A stretch of DNA of 64,000 nt from JALUZX01 sp964561605 (lineage in GTDB: Bacteria; Planctomycetota; UBA1135; JALUZX01). Position numbers and translations under genes: made by a program. Below the pieces are notes generated by a model. It saw nothing but the letters and a program-made list of their open reading frames with translations, made no database searches and was not told where the DNA came from. The stretch spans positions 1 to 64,000 of the forward strand of contig CAZLQD010000029.1 of the NCBI GenBank assembly GCA_964561605.1, read 5' to 3'. Shown piece by piece: positions 16,710 through 25,816 of this stretch; the stretch's first letter is position 1, and the number at the start of each line of letters is the position of its first letter.

Positions 16710-17915
16710 GTGAGACCGACCAAGTGGATCGAATCCGTCGTGGCCGGGGCTACGGTCTTCTTCTCCCATCTCGGCGCTGAGATGGGCTTCCTCGGTCCCA
16801 GGCAGAAGACCTTGCCCTTCCGCATTCCCAAGGATCCCTCCTTCCTCCTCCTGGTCCTGGACAACCTGGGGGACGCCGTCCTGACCATGCCTTTCCTTGA
16901 CCTTCTCAAGGAGCGCCTTCCCAAGGCGAGAGTGACCGTCCTGGCCAGGCCCCTGGTGGCGCCTCTCTTCGAAGGTCATCCCGCCGTGGATCGGGTCTGG
17001 ACCGAGGAGGCCCCCTGGTGGTCCCCCCATCCCCTCTTGAAGAGTCTCCGGCCCAGTTACCTTCGCTCCCTGATCCGGAACATCCGGAAGATCCGCCGGG
17101 AGAAGTTCGACGTGATCATGGACCTGCGGGGGGATTTCCGGCATCTCCTCTTCTTCGGGGGATTCACCAGGCCGGGGATCCTCCTGGGTGCTTCCACCAC
17201 GGGGGGGAGGGCTCTTCTCAGCGCCTGGGTGAAGGGTGCCGAGGAGGGCCACGAAGTGGCACGGAAGCTGGCTCTTCTGAGCACCATCGGCATCGGAACG
17301 ACCCAGAAGAGGCCCGAGGTGAAGGTGCCCTTGACGGAGGAGGAACGGAAGAGGGGCAAGGAAGAGGTGGCCCGGGCCCTGGGACGGGAAGAGGGTCCTT
17401 TCGTCCTTCTCGACCCCGGGGGCTCTCCCCTCCAGCGCTGGCCGGCCGAGCGGTTCGGCGAACTCGCCAAGGCCGTGGCTCCCTTTGCAGGGGGAAGCGT
17501 CCTCATCTCCTCGGGTCCGGACATGGAGAAACTGGTCCAGATGGCCGTGAAGGTGGCAGGCGGAAAGGCCTGCCGCATCCTGGAGCCCGCCGAGGACACC
17601 CGCAAGCTGGCCTGGCGCCTGGCGGGGACGGATCTGGTGGTCTCGGCCGACACGGGGGCGGCCATGCTGGCCGCCGCCGTGGATACGGCCACGGTGACCC
17701 TCTTCGGCCCCACCGATCCGGACCGGTTCTTCGTGGGGAAGGGGCCCTCCAAGGCGGTCCTCTCCAGGGAGTCCTGCCGCCTGGAGGAACCCCACCAGGA
17801 GTGTCGTAAGCGGCCAGGCGTAACTCCCGGCCTTTGCATGGAGGCTCTGACCGTGGAGGAGGCGGCCGAGGCGGTGAAGGAAGTCCTCCAGGCGGTCGAT
17901 CGAAAGTCCGGGTGA
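16710..17915 (+). CDS. Glycosyltransferase family 9 (heptosyltransferase-like)
   Basis: A 401-residue protein starting at GTG 16710 behind an AAAGGG tract. GT9 hallmarks: FLLLVLDNLGDAVLTMPFLD near residue 46 (first Rossmann strand and loop), IMDLRGDFRHLLFF near 137, VLLDPGGSPLQRWPAERFGEL near 232 and VVSADTGAAMLAAAVDTATVTLFGPTDP near 312, which corresponds to the nucleotide-sugar binding loop and the FGPTDP motif of ADP-heptose:LPS heptosyltransferases. It should act at the inner membrane on a lipid-linked acceptor. With the similar gene at 2471 it points to a lipopolysaccharide-type envelope. It is followed at a short distance by rsmA on the same strand. Confidence 0.88.
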   Translation: MRPTKWIESVVAGATVFFSHLGAEMGFLGPRQKTLPFRIPKDPSFLLLVLDNLGDAVLTMPFLDLLKERLPKARVTVLARPLVAPLFEGHPAVDRVWTEEAPWWSPHPLLKSLRPSYLRSLIRNIRKIRREKFDVIMDLRGDFRHLLFFGGFTRPGILLGASTTGGRALLSAWVKGAEEGHEVARKLALLSTIGIGTTQKRPEVKVPLTEEERKRGKEEVARALGREEGPFVLLDPGGSPLQRWPAERFGELAKAVAPFAGGSVLISSGPDMEKLVQMAVKVAGGKACRILEPAEDTRKLAWRLAGTDLVVSADTGAAMLAAAVDTATVTLFGPTDPDRFFVGKGPSKAVLSRESCRLEEPHQECRKRPGVTPGLCMEALTVEEAAEAVKEVLQAVDRKSG

Positions 17916-17997
17916 AGAGGGTGCCGGAGCGTTTCGGGAACCTTTGAGGGGAGTCGGCGGGCCGTTCCGGCCGGTGGAAATCGGGAGGTCTCAGGCA

Positions 17998-18939
17998 TTG
18001 GATGGATTTCATGATGGAGGCGGGAAGGGCAGAGGGGGCGGGAGGGGAGGACCCCTCAGGCCGGCTTTCGCCGAGATCCGGGCCCGAATGGAGGCGGCGG
18101 GTTTCAGGCCCAGCAAGAGGCTCGGCCAGAACTTCCTCCTCGATCCTTCTCTCCACGAGGCCATCGTGGAGGCCGCCGGCGTGGGCCCGGAAGACCGGGT
18201 CCTGGAGATCGGGAGCGGGGCAGGGTTCCTGACGGCCCACCTCCTCCAGGCGGGGGCATCGGTCCTGGCCGTGGAGGTGGATCCCCGGCTGGCCGAGATC
18301 TCCCGGGATGTCCTGGCAGGCAGGGGGGACCTGACCCTCCTGGTGGAAGACGTCCTGGAGGGAAAGAACCGCCTCAATCCCCGGGTGGTGGAAAGGGCTC
18401 TGGAACACGCCCGAGGGAAGAACCTCAAGATCGTGGCCAACCTGCCCTACTCCGTCTCGGGCCCGGTCCTGGCTCTCCTGGCCCTGTCCCCCCTGCCCCT
18501 GGGGACCCTGGTCTTCCTGGTCCAGAAGGAATTGGCCGAGAAGGTCCTGGCCCGGCCCGGGGGGACCCATTGGGGGCACCTGGGTTTCGTCGTGGGCCTT
18601 CGCTTCCGGGGGAAACGGTTGCGGACCGTGCCGCCCCAGGTCTTCCGGCCCAGGCCGAAGGTGCTCTCTGCCCTGGTGCGCCTCATTCCCAGGAAAGCCC
18701 CTCTCCTCCCGCCGGGTCCCCGGATGGAGGCCCTGGCCAGGCTGGCCCGGGAGCTCTTCTCCTGCAGGAGGAAGACCCTCAGGGGCGCCTTGAAGCACCT
18801 GGGTCTCTCCGACCCGGACCGGGTCCTTGCGGAGGCTGGGGTGCCCGGGGAGGTCCGGGTGGGGGAGGTGGATCCCGAGACCGTGGAAAGGCTCCTTTCG
18901 GCCTGGCCCGGCGGGGAAAAGGCCTTCCGGAAGGGGTGA
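17998..18939 (+). CDS. rsmA: 16S rRNA (adenine1518/1519-N6,N6)-dimethyltransferase
   Basis: About 313 residues from TTG 17998, which has GGGAGG nine bases upstream; a TTG at 17944 or ATG at 18088 are alternatives. The KsgA/RsmA pattern is complete: RPSKRLGQNFLLD (start of the methyltransferase domain), VLEIGSGAGFLTAHLL (SAM-binding motif I), VEVDPRLAEI (motif II) and KIVANLPYSVSGP, where NLPY is the catalytic motif IV. The C-terminal helical domain of about 80 residues follows. It dimethylates two adenines in the 3' helix of 16S rRNA during 30S maturation. The N terminus is Gly-rich (GGGKGRGGGRGG), which is unusual and may mean the true start is further downstream. Confidence 0.92.
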   Translation: MDGFHDGGGKGRGGGRGGPLRPAFAEIRARMEAAGFRPSKRLGQNFLLDPSLHEAIVEAAGVGPEDRVLEIGSGAGFLTAHLLQAGASVLAVEVDPRLAEISRDVLAGRGDLTLLVEDVLEGKNRLNPRVVERALEHARGKNLKIVANLPYSVSGPVLALLALSPLPLGTLVFLVQKELAEKVLARPGGTHWGHLGFVVGLRFRGKRLRTVPPQVFRPRPKVLSALVRLIPRKAPLLPPGPRMEALARLARELFSCRRKTLRGALKHLGLSDPDRVLAEAGVPGEVRVGEVDPETVERLLSAWPGGEKAFRKG

Positions 18940-18965
18940 AAACGCAATTTTTGGGTAAGTAGGAC

Positions 18966-18993
18966 TTGACCCGGCCCATTTGGGTCTTATACT
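18966..18993 (+). promoter_or_regulatory. Strong sigma-70 promoter of the dnaG-rpoD operon
   Basis: TTGACC (18966-18971), 16-base spacer, TATACT (18988-18993): the best sigma-70 match in the window. The start should be near 19000, leaving a 5' leader of about 210 nt before dnaG. That leader has no gene; it contains a small hairpin GGGACT-CTGGA-AGTCCC around 19092-19108. Confidence 0.75.
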
Positions 18994-19214
18994 TTTGAGG
19001 TTTCGGGCTGGATCCGCGGACAGGGCGACCCAGGGGCGGTATGCCTCAGCCTAGAACGGCGAGACTCACAAGCGCCTCCTGCACGGACGGGCCCGGGACT
19101 CTGGAAGTCCCGCGGGGAGGAAGGACCATGCGGCCCTTCCGGATCTTGCGGGGGATTTCAGTCGTTCCGAAGTGACTCGTGTGACCAGAAGAACTTTCCA
19201 GGGAGGGGTTGCCA

Positions 19215-21017
19215 TTGTCCGTGGAAGACTGGACGGGGGCGAAAGTACGGATCAAGGAGGCCTTGAGTATCGTTTCCGTCGTGGAGGCCTACTTTCCGTT
19301 GCGCCGCTCGGGAAAGAATTTCACGGCTCTGTGCCCCTTCCATAAGGAAAAGACTCCGTCCTTCACCGTCTTTCCCGAGTCCGACACCTTCCGGTGCTTC
19401 GGGTGCGGGAAGGGAGGCGACATCTTTACCTTCGTGCAGGAGATGGAACGGGTGAGTTTTCCCGAGGCCATGGAGATCCTGGCCCGCCGTGCCGGCATCT
19501 CCCTGGAGAAGAAGGGCTCCGCCCCGGGCCGGGGGCTCAAGTCCAGGCTTCTCTCCATCCTGGAGGCGGCCCAGGACTTCTACGCCCGGAGCCTGAAGGG
19601 GCCCCAGGGAAGACCCGCCCGGGAATACCTGGAGCGGCGGGGCCTGAGCCGGGCCGTGGAGGCCTTCGGGCTGGGTTTCGCTCCTCCCTCCTGGACGGCC
19701 CTGGTGGAGAAGTTGGGGGCCATGGGGGTGGAACCGGACCTCCTGGTGAAGGCGGGTCTGGCCAAGAAGGGCGATCTAGGGGTCCACGACTACTTCAGGA
19801 ACCGCCTGATGATCCCCATCAGGGACGCCCTTGGCCGGATCGTCGGCTTCGGGGGACGGGTCCTGGACGACTCTGAGCCCAAATACCTCAATTCCCCGGA
19901 GAACACCCTCTTTTCCAAGGGAAAGCTCCTCTTCGGGCTCCACCAGGCCCGGAAGTCCGGGGCGGACCGCTTCCTCGTGGTGGAGGGCTACACCGACGTC
20001 ATGGCCGCCGTCCTGGCCGGGGTGAAAGGGGTGGTCGCCGGCCTGGGCACTTCTTTCACGGCCGACCAGGCCCGGCTGCTCCAGAGATACGGCCGGGGGA
20101 AAGTGGTGCTCCTCTTCGACGGGGACCAGGCCGGGTGGAAGGCCGCCGAAAGGGCCTTGGACCTCTTCGTCACCACCCAGATGGACGTCCGGGTGGCCCT
20201 CCTCCGGGACGGGACCGATCCGGCCGACCTGGTCCGGGACCGAGGGGGGCGGGCCCTGGAGGAGATCGCCGACAGCGCCCGCCCGGCCTTGAAGGTCAAG
20301 CTGGACCTGGTCTTCTCCCGGAACGACCCGGGCGATCCCGCCGGGGCGGCCCAGGCGGCCCGGGAGATCACCGACTACCTGGCCAAGGTGCCCGACCCGG
20401 TGCGCCTGGAGAAGATGCTCCAGGAGGCGGCCTCCAGGCTGGGGGTCTCCCAGGAGGCCCTGGCCGGTGCCCTCCGGGCGGCCACGAGGAGGGACCGGCG
20501 CCGCCGGAAGGGGCCCGCCCATCCTGCTCCCCAGGGGGAACTCCTCCACAAAGTCCGGTCCCTCTCGGCCGTGGAGGTCCAGGCCCAGGAGGAGATCCTC
20601 TGGGCCGTGCTCCACGATCTCTCCCTCCTCGGAGAGGTCTCTCCCGAGGTCTTCAGGGATCCCGGGTGCAGGCGGATCCTGGAGGGAATCTACAAGGCCG
20701 TGGAAACCATGGGGGAGGAAGGCTCGTTCCCCTGGGAAACTTTGCTGGACGCTGTCCGGGACGACCAGTCGCTCGTAGACAAGATTGCTTATTGGCGGAA
20801 CGTGGTCCCTCCGGCGAAGGACTTCTCCCAGTGGGTGAAGCAGAACGACAAGACCCTCAGGGGATGTTCCCTGAAACGGGAGATCCAGGCTCTGGAAGAG
20901 GAGCTGCGGAGGGCGAAGGAAGCCGGGGACCGGGCGCGGGTCCTTCGGTTCCGCCGTGGCAGGTACGACTTGATCCGCAGGCTCAAGTTGGAATTCGGCA
21001 TGGGGATGGAGGAGTAG
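19215..21017 (+). CDS. dnaG: DNA primase
   Basis: About 600 residues. TTG 19215 has GGAGG eight bases upstream; the frame also has TTG at 19209. Domains in order: CHC2 zinc-binding domain with Cys40, His43, Cys61 and Cys64 (CPFHKEKTPSF then FRCFGCGKGGD); RNA polymerase domain; TOPRIM fold with VVEGYTDVMAA (Glu257 as catalytic acid) and LLFDGDQAGWKA (Asp302, Asp304); a C-terminal helical part for helicase contact. It makes RNA primers at the replication fork. It begins a two-gene unit with rpoD (nine bases apart), the conserved macromolecular-synthesis arrangement, here without rpsU upstream. Confidence 0.97.
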   Translation: MSVEDWTGAKVRIKEALSIVSVVEAYFPLRRSGKNFTALCPFHKEKTPSFTVFPESDTFRCFGCGKGGDIFTFVQEMERVSFPEAMEILARRAGISLEKKGSAPGRGLKSRLLSILEAAQDFYARSLKGPQGRPAREYLERRGLSRAVEAFGLGFAPPSWTALVEKLGAMGVEPDLLVKAGLAKKGDLGVHDYFRNRLMIPIRDALGRIVGFGGRVLDDSEPKYLNSPENTLFSKGKLLFGLHQARKSGADRFLVVEGYTDVMAAVLAGVKGVVAGLGTSFTADQARLLQRYGRGKVVLLFDGDQAGWKAAERALDLFVTTQMDVRVALLRDGTDPADLVRDRGGRALEEIADSARPALKVKLDLVFSRNDPGDPAGAAQAAREITDYLAKVPDPVRLEKMLQEAASRLGVSQEALAGALRAATRRDRRRRKGPAHPAPQGELLHKVRSLSAVEVQAQEEILWAVLHDLSLLGEVSPEVFRDPGCRRILEGIYKAVETMGEEGSFPWETLLDAVRDDQSLVDKIAYWRNVVPPAKDFSQWVKQNDKTLRGCSLKREIQALEEELRRAKEAGDRARVLRFRRGRYDLIRRLKLEFGMGMEE

Positions 21018-21026
21018 AAGAGAGCC

Positions 21027-22751
<1,725 letters not shown>

Positions 22752-22771
22752 GATTCCCCCTTCTCCCTCCC

Positions 22772-22808
22772 CGGATCCCCGGCCGCCCCGGGGCGGACCG
22801 GGGATCCG
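22772..22808 (+). terminator. Long GC hairpin after rpoD
   Basis: Outer arms CGGATCCCCGG (22772-22782) and CCGGGGATCCG (22798-22808) pair perfectly over 11 bases, with a smaller CGCCCCGGGGCG self-complementary core inside. No T run follows, so it may be a factor-dependent end or processing signal rather than a classic intrinsic terminator. Confidence 0.5.
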
Positions 22809-22846
22809 CTCTCGGAGGGGGGCGGGATCGCCCTTCTCTTTCCCAG

Positions 22847-22868
22847 CCGCCCTGGCTAGAATCCCCGG
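22847..22868 (+). promoter_or_regulatory. Probable promoter -10 region for the zinc-ribbon gene
   Basis: The segment CCGCCCTGGCTAGAATCCCCGG contains TAGAAT (22857-22862) preceded by TGGC. It matches the tRNA-Met promoter segment at 16119-16140 at 19 of 22 positions. No good -35 is seen, so this may be an extended -10 promoter. The start would be near 22870, 117 bases before the gene at 22987. Confidence 0.45.
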
Positions 22869-22986
22869 TTCCACCCAGGCCGGGGGAGGCTCCTCCGTGG
22901 GAGCCGGGCCTGGGAGGGGCCCCGAACGGGACCTTTGGATTCACCCGGTCCCCTGGGAACCGGGGCGGTGGCATCGAGGAGGCGGC

Positions 22987-23718
22987 GTGCACGCCCAGTT
23001 GGAACACCTTCTGGCCCTTCAAGAGACGGAGCAGGAGATTCTCAGGCTCCGGAAGCTCCTGGCGAGCCTTCCCCGGGAAAAGGCCGAGAGGGAGGCCAGG
23101 TTCGAGGAGAGCCGGAAACTCTGGGAGGAGAAGGTCCAGGCCGTGAAGGACGCCAGCGTGGAGGTGAACCGCCTGGAGCTGGAACTCAAGGCCAAGGAGG
23201 GAGAGATCGAGAAACTGGAGGTCCGGCTCAACACGGCCAAGTCCAACGCCGAGTACACGGCCATCCAAAACCAGATCAAGGCCTACAAGGAGCAGAACGC
23301 CAGGATCGAGGACCGGGTCCTGGAGCTCTACGACCAGGTGGAGGAGATCAAGAAGGAGGCCGCCCGCGGGGAAGATGCCTTCAAGGCCGAAGAGGCCACC
23401 TTCCGGGAGTTCCTGAAGAGCCTCTCCGAGGAGGAAGCCCGGATCAAAAAGGAGATGGAGGCCCTTCGGGTCAAGGCCGAGGAGATCAAGAGGGAGACCG
23501 ACCCGGATGCGCTCCAGGAATACGAGGCCCTGATGCGGTACTTCGCAAATCACGGCGGAGTGGTCGTGAGCCCCGTAGTGGGCGGGGTATGCAAGGCCTG
23601 CGGAAGCAGGATCCTTCCCAACGACGAGGTGAAGCTGCTTCGGGCGGAGGAACTGGTCCACTGCAAGGCCTGCTCCCGGATCCTCTATCTTCCCGAGAGG
23701 AGCAGGGCCCAGGGTTGA
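22987..23718 (+). CDS. Coiled-coil protein with C4 zinc ribbon (DUF164-type)
   Basis: A 243-residue protein from GTG 22987 with GAGGAGG seven bases upstream. Residues 1-175 form a long antiparallel-type coiled coil (LQETEQEILRLRKLLASL, VNRLELELKAKEGEIEKLE, QIKAYKEQNARIEDRVLEL). The C terminus has a four-Cys ribbon: VCKACGSRILPND then VHCKACSRILYLP. This architecture is the widespread CdsZ/DUF164 family, cytoplasmic zinc-ribbon proteins whose exact role is poorly defined; some bind RNA polymerase or RNA. It precedes selB by 34 bases and may be co-transcribed with it. Confidence 0.85.
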   Translation: MHAQLEHLLALQETEQEILRLRKLLASLPREKAEREARFEESRKLWEEKVQAVKDASVEVNRLELELKAKEGEIEKLEVRLNTAKSNAEYTAIQNQIKAYKEQNARIEDRVLELYDQVEEIKKEAARGEDAFKAEEATFREFLKSLSEEEARIKKEMEALRVKAEEIKRETDPDALQEYEALMRYFANHGGVVVSPVVGGVCKACGSRILPNDEVKLLRAEELVHCKACSRILYLPERSRAQG

Positions 23719-23752
23719 AGGGGGGCCCGAAGGGGCCGGGAGGACGAAGGAG

Positions 23753-25678
23753 ATGAGCGTCCAGCGGGTGATGATCGGCACGGCTGGGCACATCGACCAC
23801 GGGAAGTCCTCCCTGGTGAAGGCCCTGACCGGAGTGGACCCGGACCAGCTCAAGGAGGAGAAGGAGCGGGGTCTCACCATCGACATGGGCCGGGCCGTCC
23901 TCGAGCTTCCCGGGGGCCGGAAGGCGGGGATCATCGACGTCCCGGGCCACGAGAAGTTCATCAAGAACATGGTGGCCGGCGCCACGAGCGTGGCCGTGGC
24001 CCTTCTGGTGATCGCCGCCGACGACGGGGTGATGCCCCAGACCAGGGAGCACCTGGAGATCCTTTCCCTGCTGGGTGTGAAGCGCTGCCTCGTGGCCCTC
24101 ACCAAGGTCGACCTGGTGGACCCGGAATTGAGGGACCTGGCCCGGGAGGAGGTGGCCTCCTTCCTGGAGGGGACACCCTACGAGGGCTCCCCCGTCCTGC
24201 CCGTCTCATCGGTTACGGGAGAGGGTGTCGAAGATCTCAGGCGGGAGTTGGCCCGGCTCGTACTGGAGACCGAGCCTCCTCCCCCGGAAGGGCTCTTCAG
24301 GCTTCCGGTTCAGCGTGTGTTCCGGAAGGAGGGGTTCGGGTCGGTCCTGGGGGGGGTCCCCGTGGCGGGCCGGGCCCGAAAGGGAGACCTCCTGGAGGTC
24401 CTCCCGGGGGGATACCGGGGAAGACTCCGGGGGATCCAGGTTTACGGCGGGCCGGCCGAGGAGGCTCTTCCCGGGCAGTCCTGCGCCCTGAACGTTCCCG
24501 ACGTTCCCGCCGACGGGGTGAAACGGGGGGCCTGGGTGGTGCCTCCCGGGGTCTTCCAGGTGCACCAGCGCCTCCTGGCCCGGGTGGACCTCCTTCCATC
24601 GGCCCGTCCCCTCAAGTCGGGCACGGAGATCCGCTTCCATACGGGGACGGCCGAGATCCAGGGGAGGGTTCTCTTCCCGGGAGGAGGCGCCCTCCTTCCC
24701 GGGGAGACCGGCCTGGCCAGGATCCGCCTCGTCCAGCCCACCCTCCTCGTTCCGGGGGATTCCTTCATCCTCCGCCTCCAGGCCCCGCCCCGCACTGTGG
24801 GAGGCGGAAGGGTGGTCCTCCCTGGTTGGGGAGGCCGGAGATTGAAGGGGGAGTGGGCCCGGCGGGTGGAGTCCATGGATCGGGCCCTGGAGGGGAAGGA
24901 CCTGGAGGGCTTCGTGGAGGCCTACCTCCAGGGAGCGGGAACCAGGCCCGTCGAGGCGGGGGACCTGGTGCCCTTGCTGGGACGGCCCAAGGAGGAGGTG
25001 GGGAAGATCCTGGAGGGCCTGGTCCGGGCGGGCAAGGCTGTCTCCCTGGGGAGGGGCTTCCTTCCCGGGCAGGCCCTGGAACAGGTGAGAGAGAAGATCC
25101 TGGCTCTCCTGGAGGAACGGGCCCGGAAGGATCCCTTGGCCCCCGAGGTGGGAAAGGCCGAGCTCTTCTCTTCCCTGGCTGTGGCCCAGGCCGTGGCGGA
25201 GTTCGTCCTGGAGGGAATGGCCGGGAAGGGAGAGGTCCGCATCCTTCCCGGAGGCCTGGTGGCCCTTCCCGGCTCGGAGGCGGATCTTTCGGGGGAAGCG
25301 GCGGAGGGAGAGAAAGCCCTTCTGGCCCTCCTGGAGAAGGCGGGCCATCAGCCCCTCACCGAGGAGGAGGCCAAGGCCGCTTCGGGCCTGGATCCGGGCC
25401 TCTTCCAGTCTCTCCTCAAGCGCCTCCAGGCCAGGGGGAGGATCGTCCGGGTGGGGGGGAAGTTCCTCTACCACCAAAAGCCCTACCAGCAGGCCCGGCA
25501 GGCCCTGATCGAGAACTGCCGGGCCAGGGGCTCCCTGGACATCCCCTCCTTCCGGGACACCCTGGGGACGACCCGGAAATACTTGATTCCCTTGCTGGAG
25601 CACTTCGATGGAATCGGCCTCACCGCCCGGCGTGGGAGCAACCGGGTGCTCCGGGACGAGACAGCCGGAGCCTCCTGA
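23753..25678 (+). CDS. selB: Selenocysteine-specific translation elongation factor
   Basis: A 641-residue protein. The EF-Tu-like GTPase domain has G1 GHIDHGKS (12-19), G3 DVPGHEKFIKNM and G4 LTKVD. Two beta-barrel domains follow, then a tail of about 270 residues with winged-helix repeats that bind the SECIS hairpin; the last contains DIPSFRDTLGTTRKYLIPLL and LTARRGSNRVLRD, a SelB signature absent from EF-Tu. The ATG at 23753 touches its AAGGAG; an ATG at 23771 is an alternative. SelB delivers Sec-tRNA to UGA codons. No selA, selD, tRNA-Sec or recognisable selenoprotein gene lies in the window. Confidence 0.94.
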   Translation: MSVQRVMIGTAGHIDHGKSSLVKALTGVDPDQLKEEKERGLTIDMGRAVLELPGGRKAGIIDVPGHEKFIKNMVAGATSVAVALLVIAADDGVMPQTREHLEILSLLGVKRCLVALTKVDLVDPELRDLAREEVASFLEGTPYEGSPVLPVSSVTGEGVEDLRRELARLVLETEPPPPEGLFRLPVQRVFRKEGFGSVLGGVPVAGRARKGDLLEVLPGGYRGRLRGIQVYGGPAEEALPGQSCALNVPDVPADGVKRGAWVVPPGVFQVHQRLLARVDLLPSARPLKSGTEIRFHTGTAEIQGRVLFPGGGALLPGETGLARIRLVQPTLLVPGDSFILRLQAPPRTVGGGRVVLPGWGGRRLKGEWARRVESMDRALEGKDLEGFVEAYLQGAGTRPVEAGDLVPLLGRPKEEVGKILEGLVRAGKAVSLGRGFLPGQALEQVREKILALLEERARKDPLAPEVGKAELFSSLAVAQAVAEFVLEGMAGKGEVRILPGGLVALPGSEADLSGEAAEGEKALLALLEKAGHQPLTEEEAKAASGLDPGLFQSLLKRLQARGRIVRVGGKFLYHQKPYQQARQALIENCRARGSLDIPSFRDTLGTTRKYLIPLLEHFDGIGLTARRGSNRVLRDETAGAS

Positions 25679-25816
25679 AAGGCCCGCCGGGACCATCTCT
25701 CTCTCCGCCTCCCACCTCCTTCTCATGCCTCCTTCCGGGAAAAGCCGATAGGTCGAGGAGAAAACCGCCCGGTCCATGGGAAGGGGAGGCCTGTCCTCCC
25801 CGAGGAGAGAACGAAC

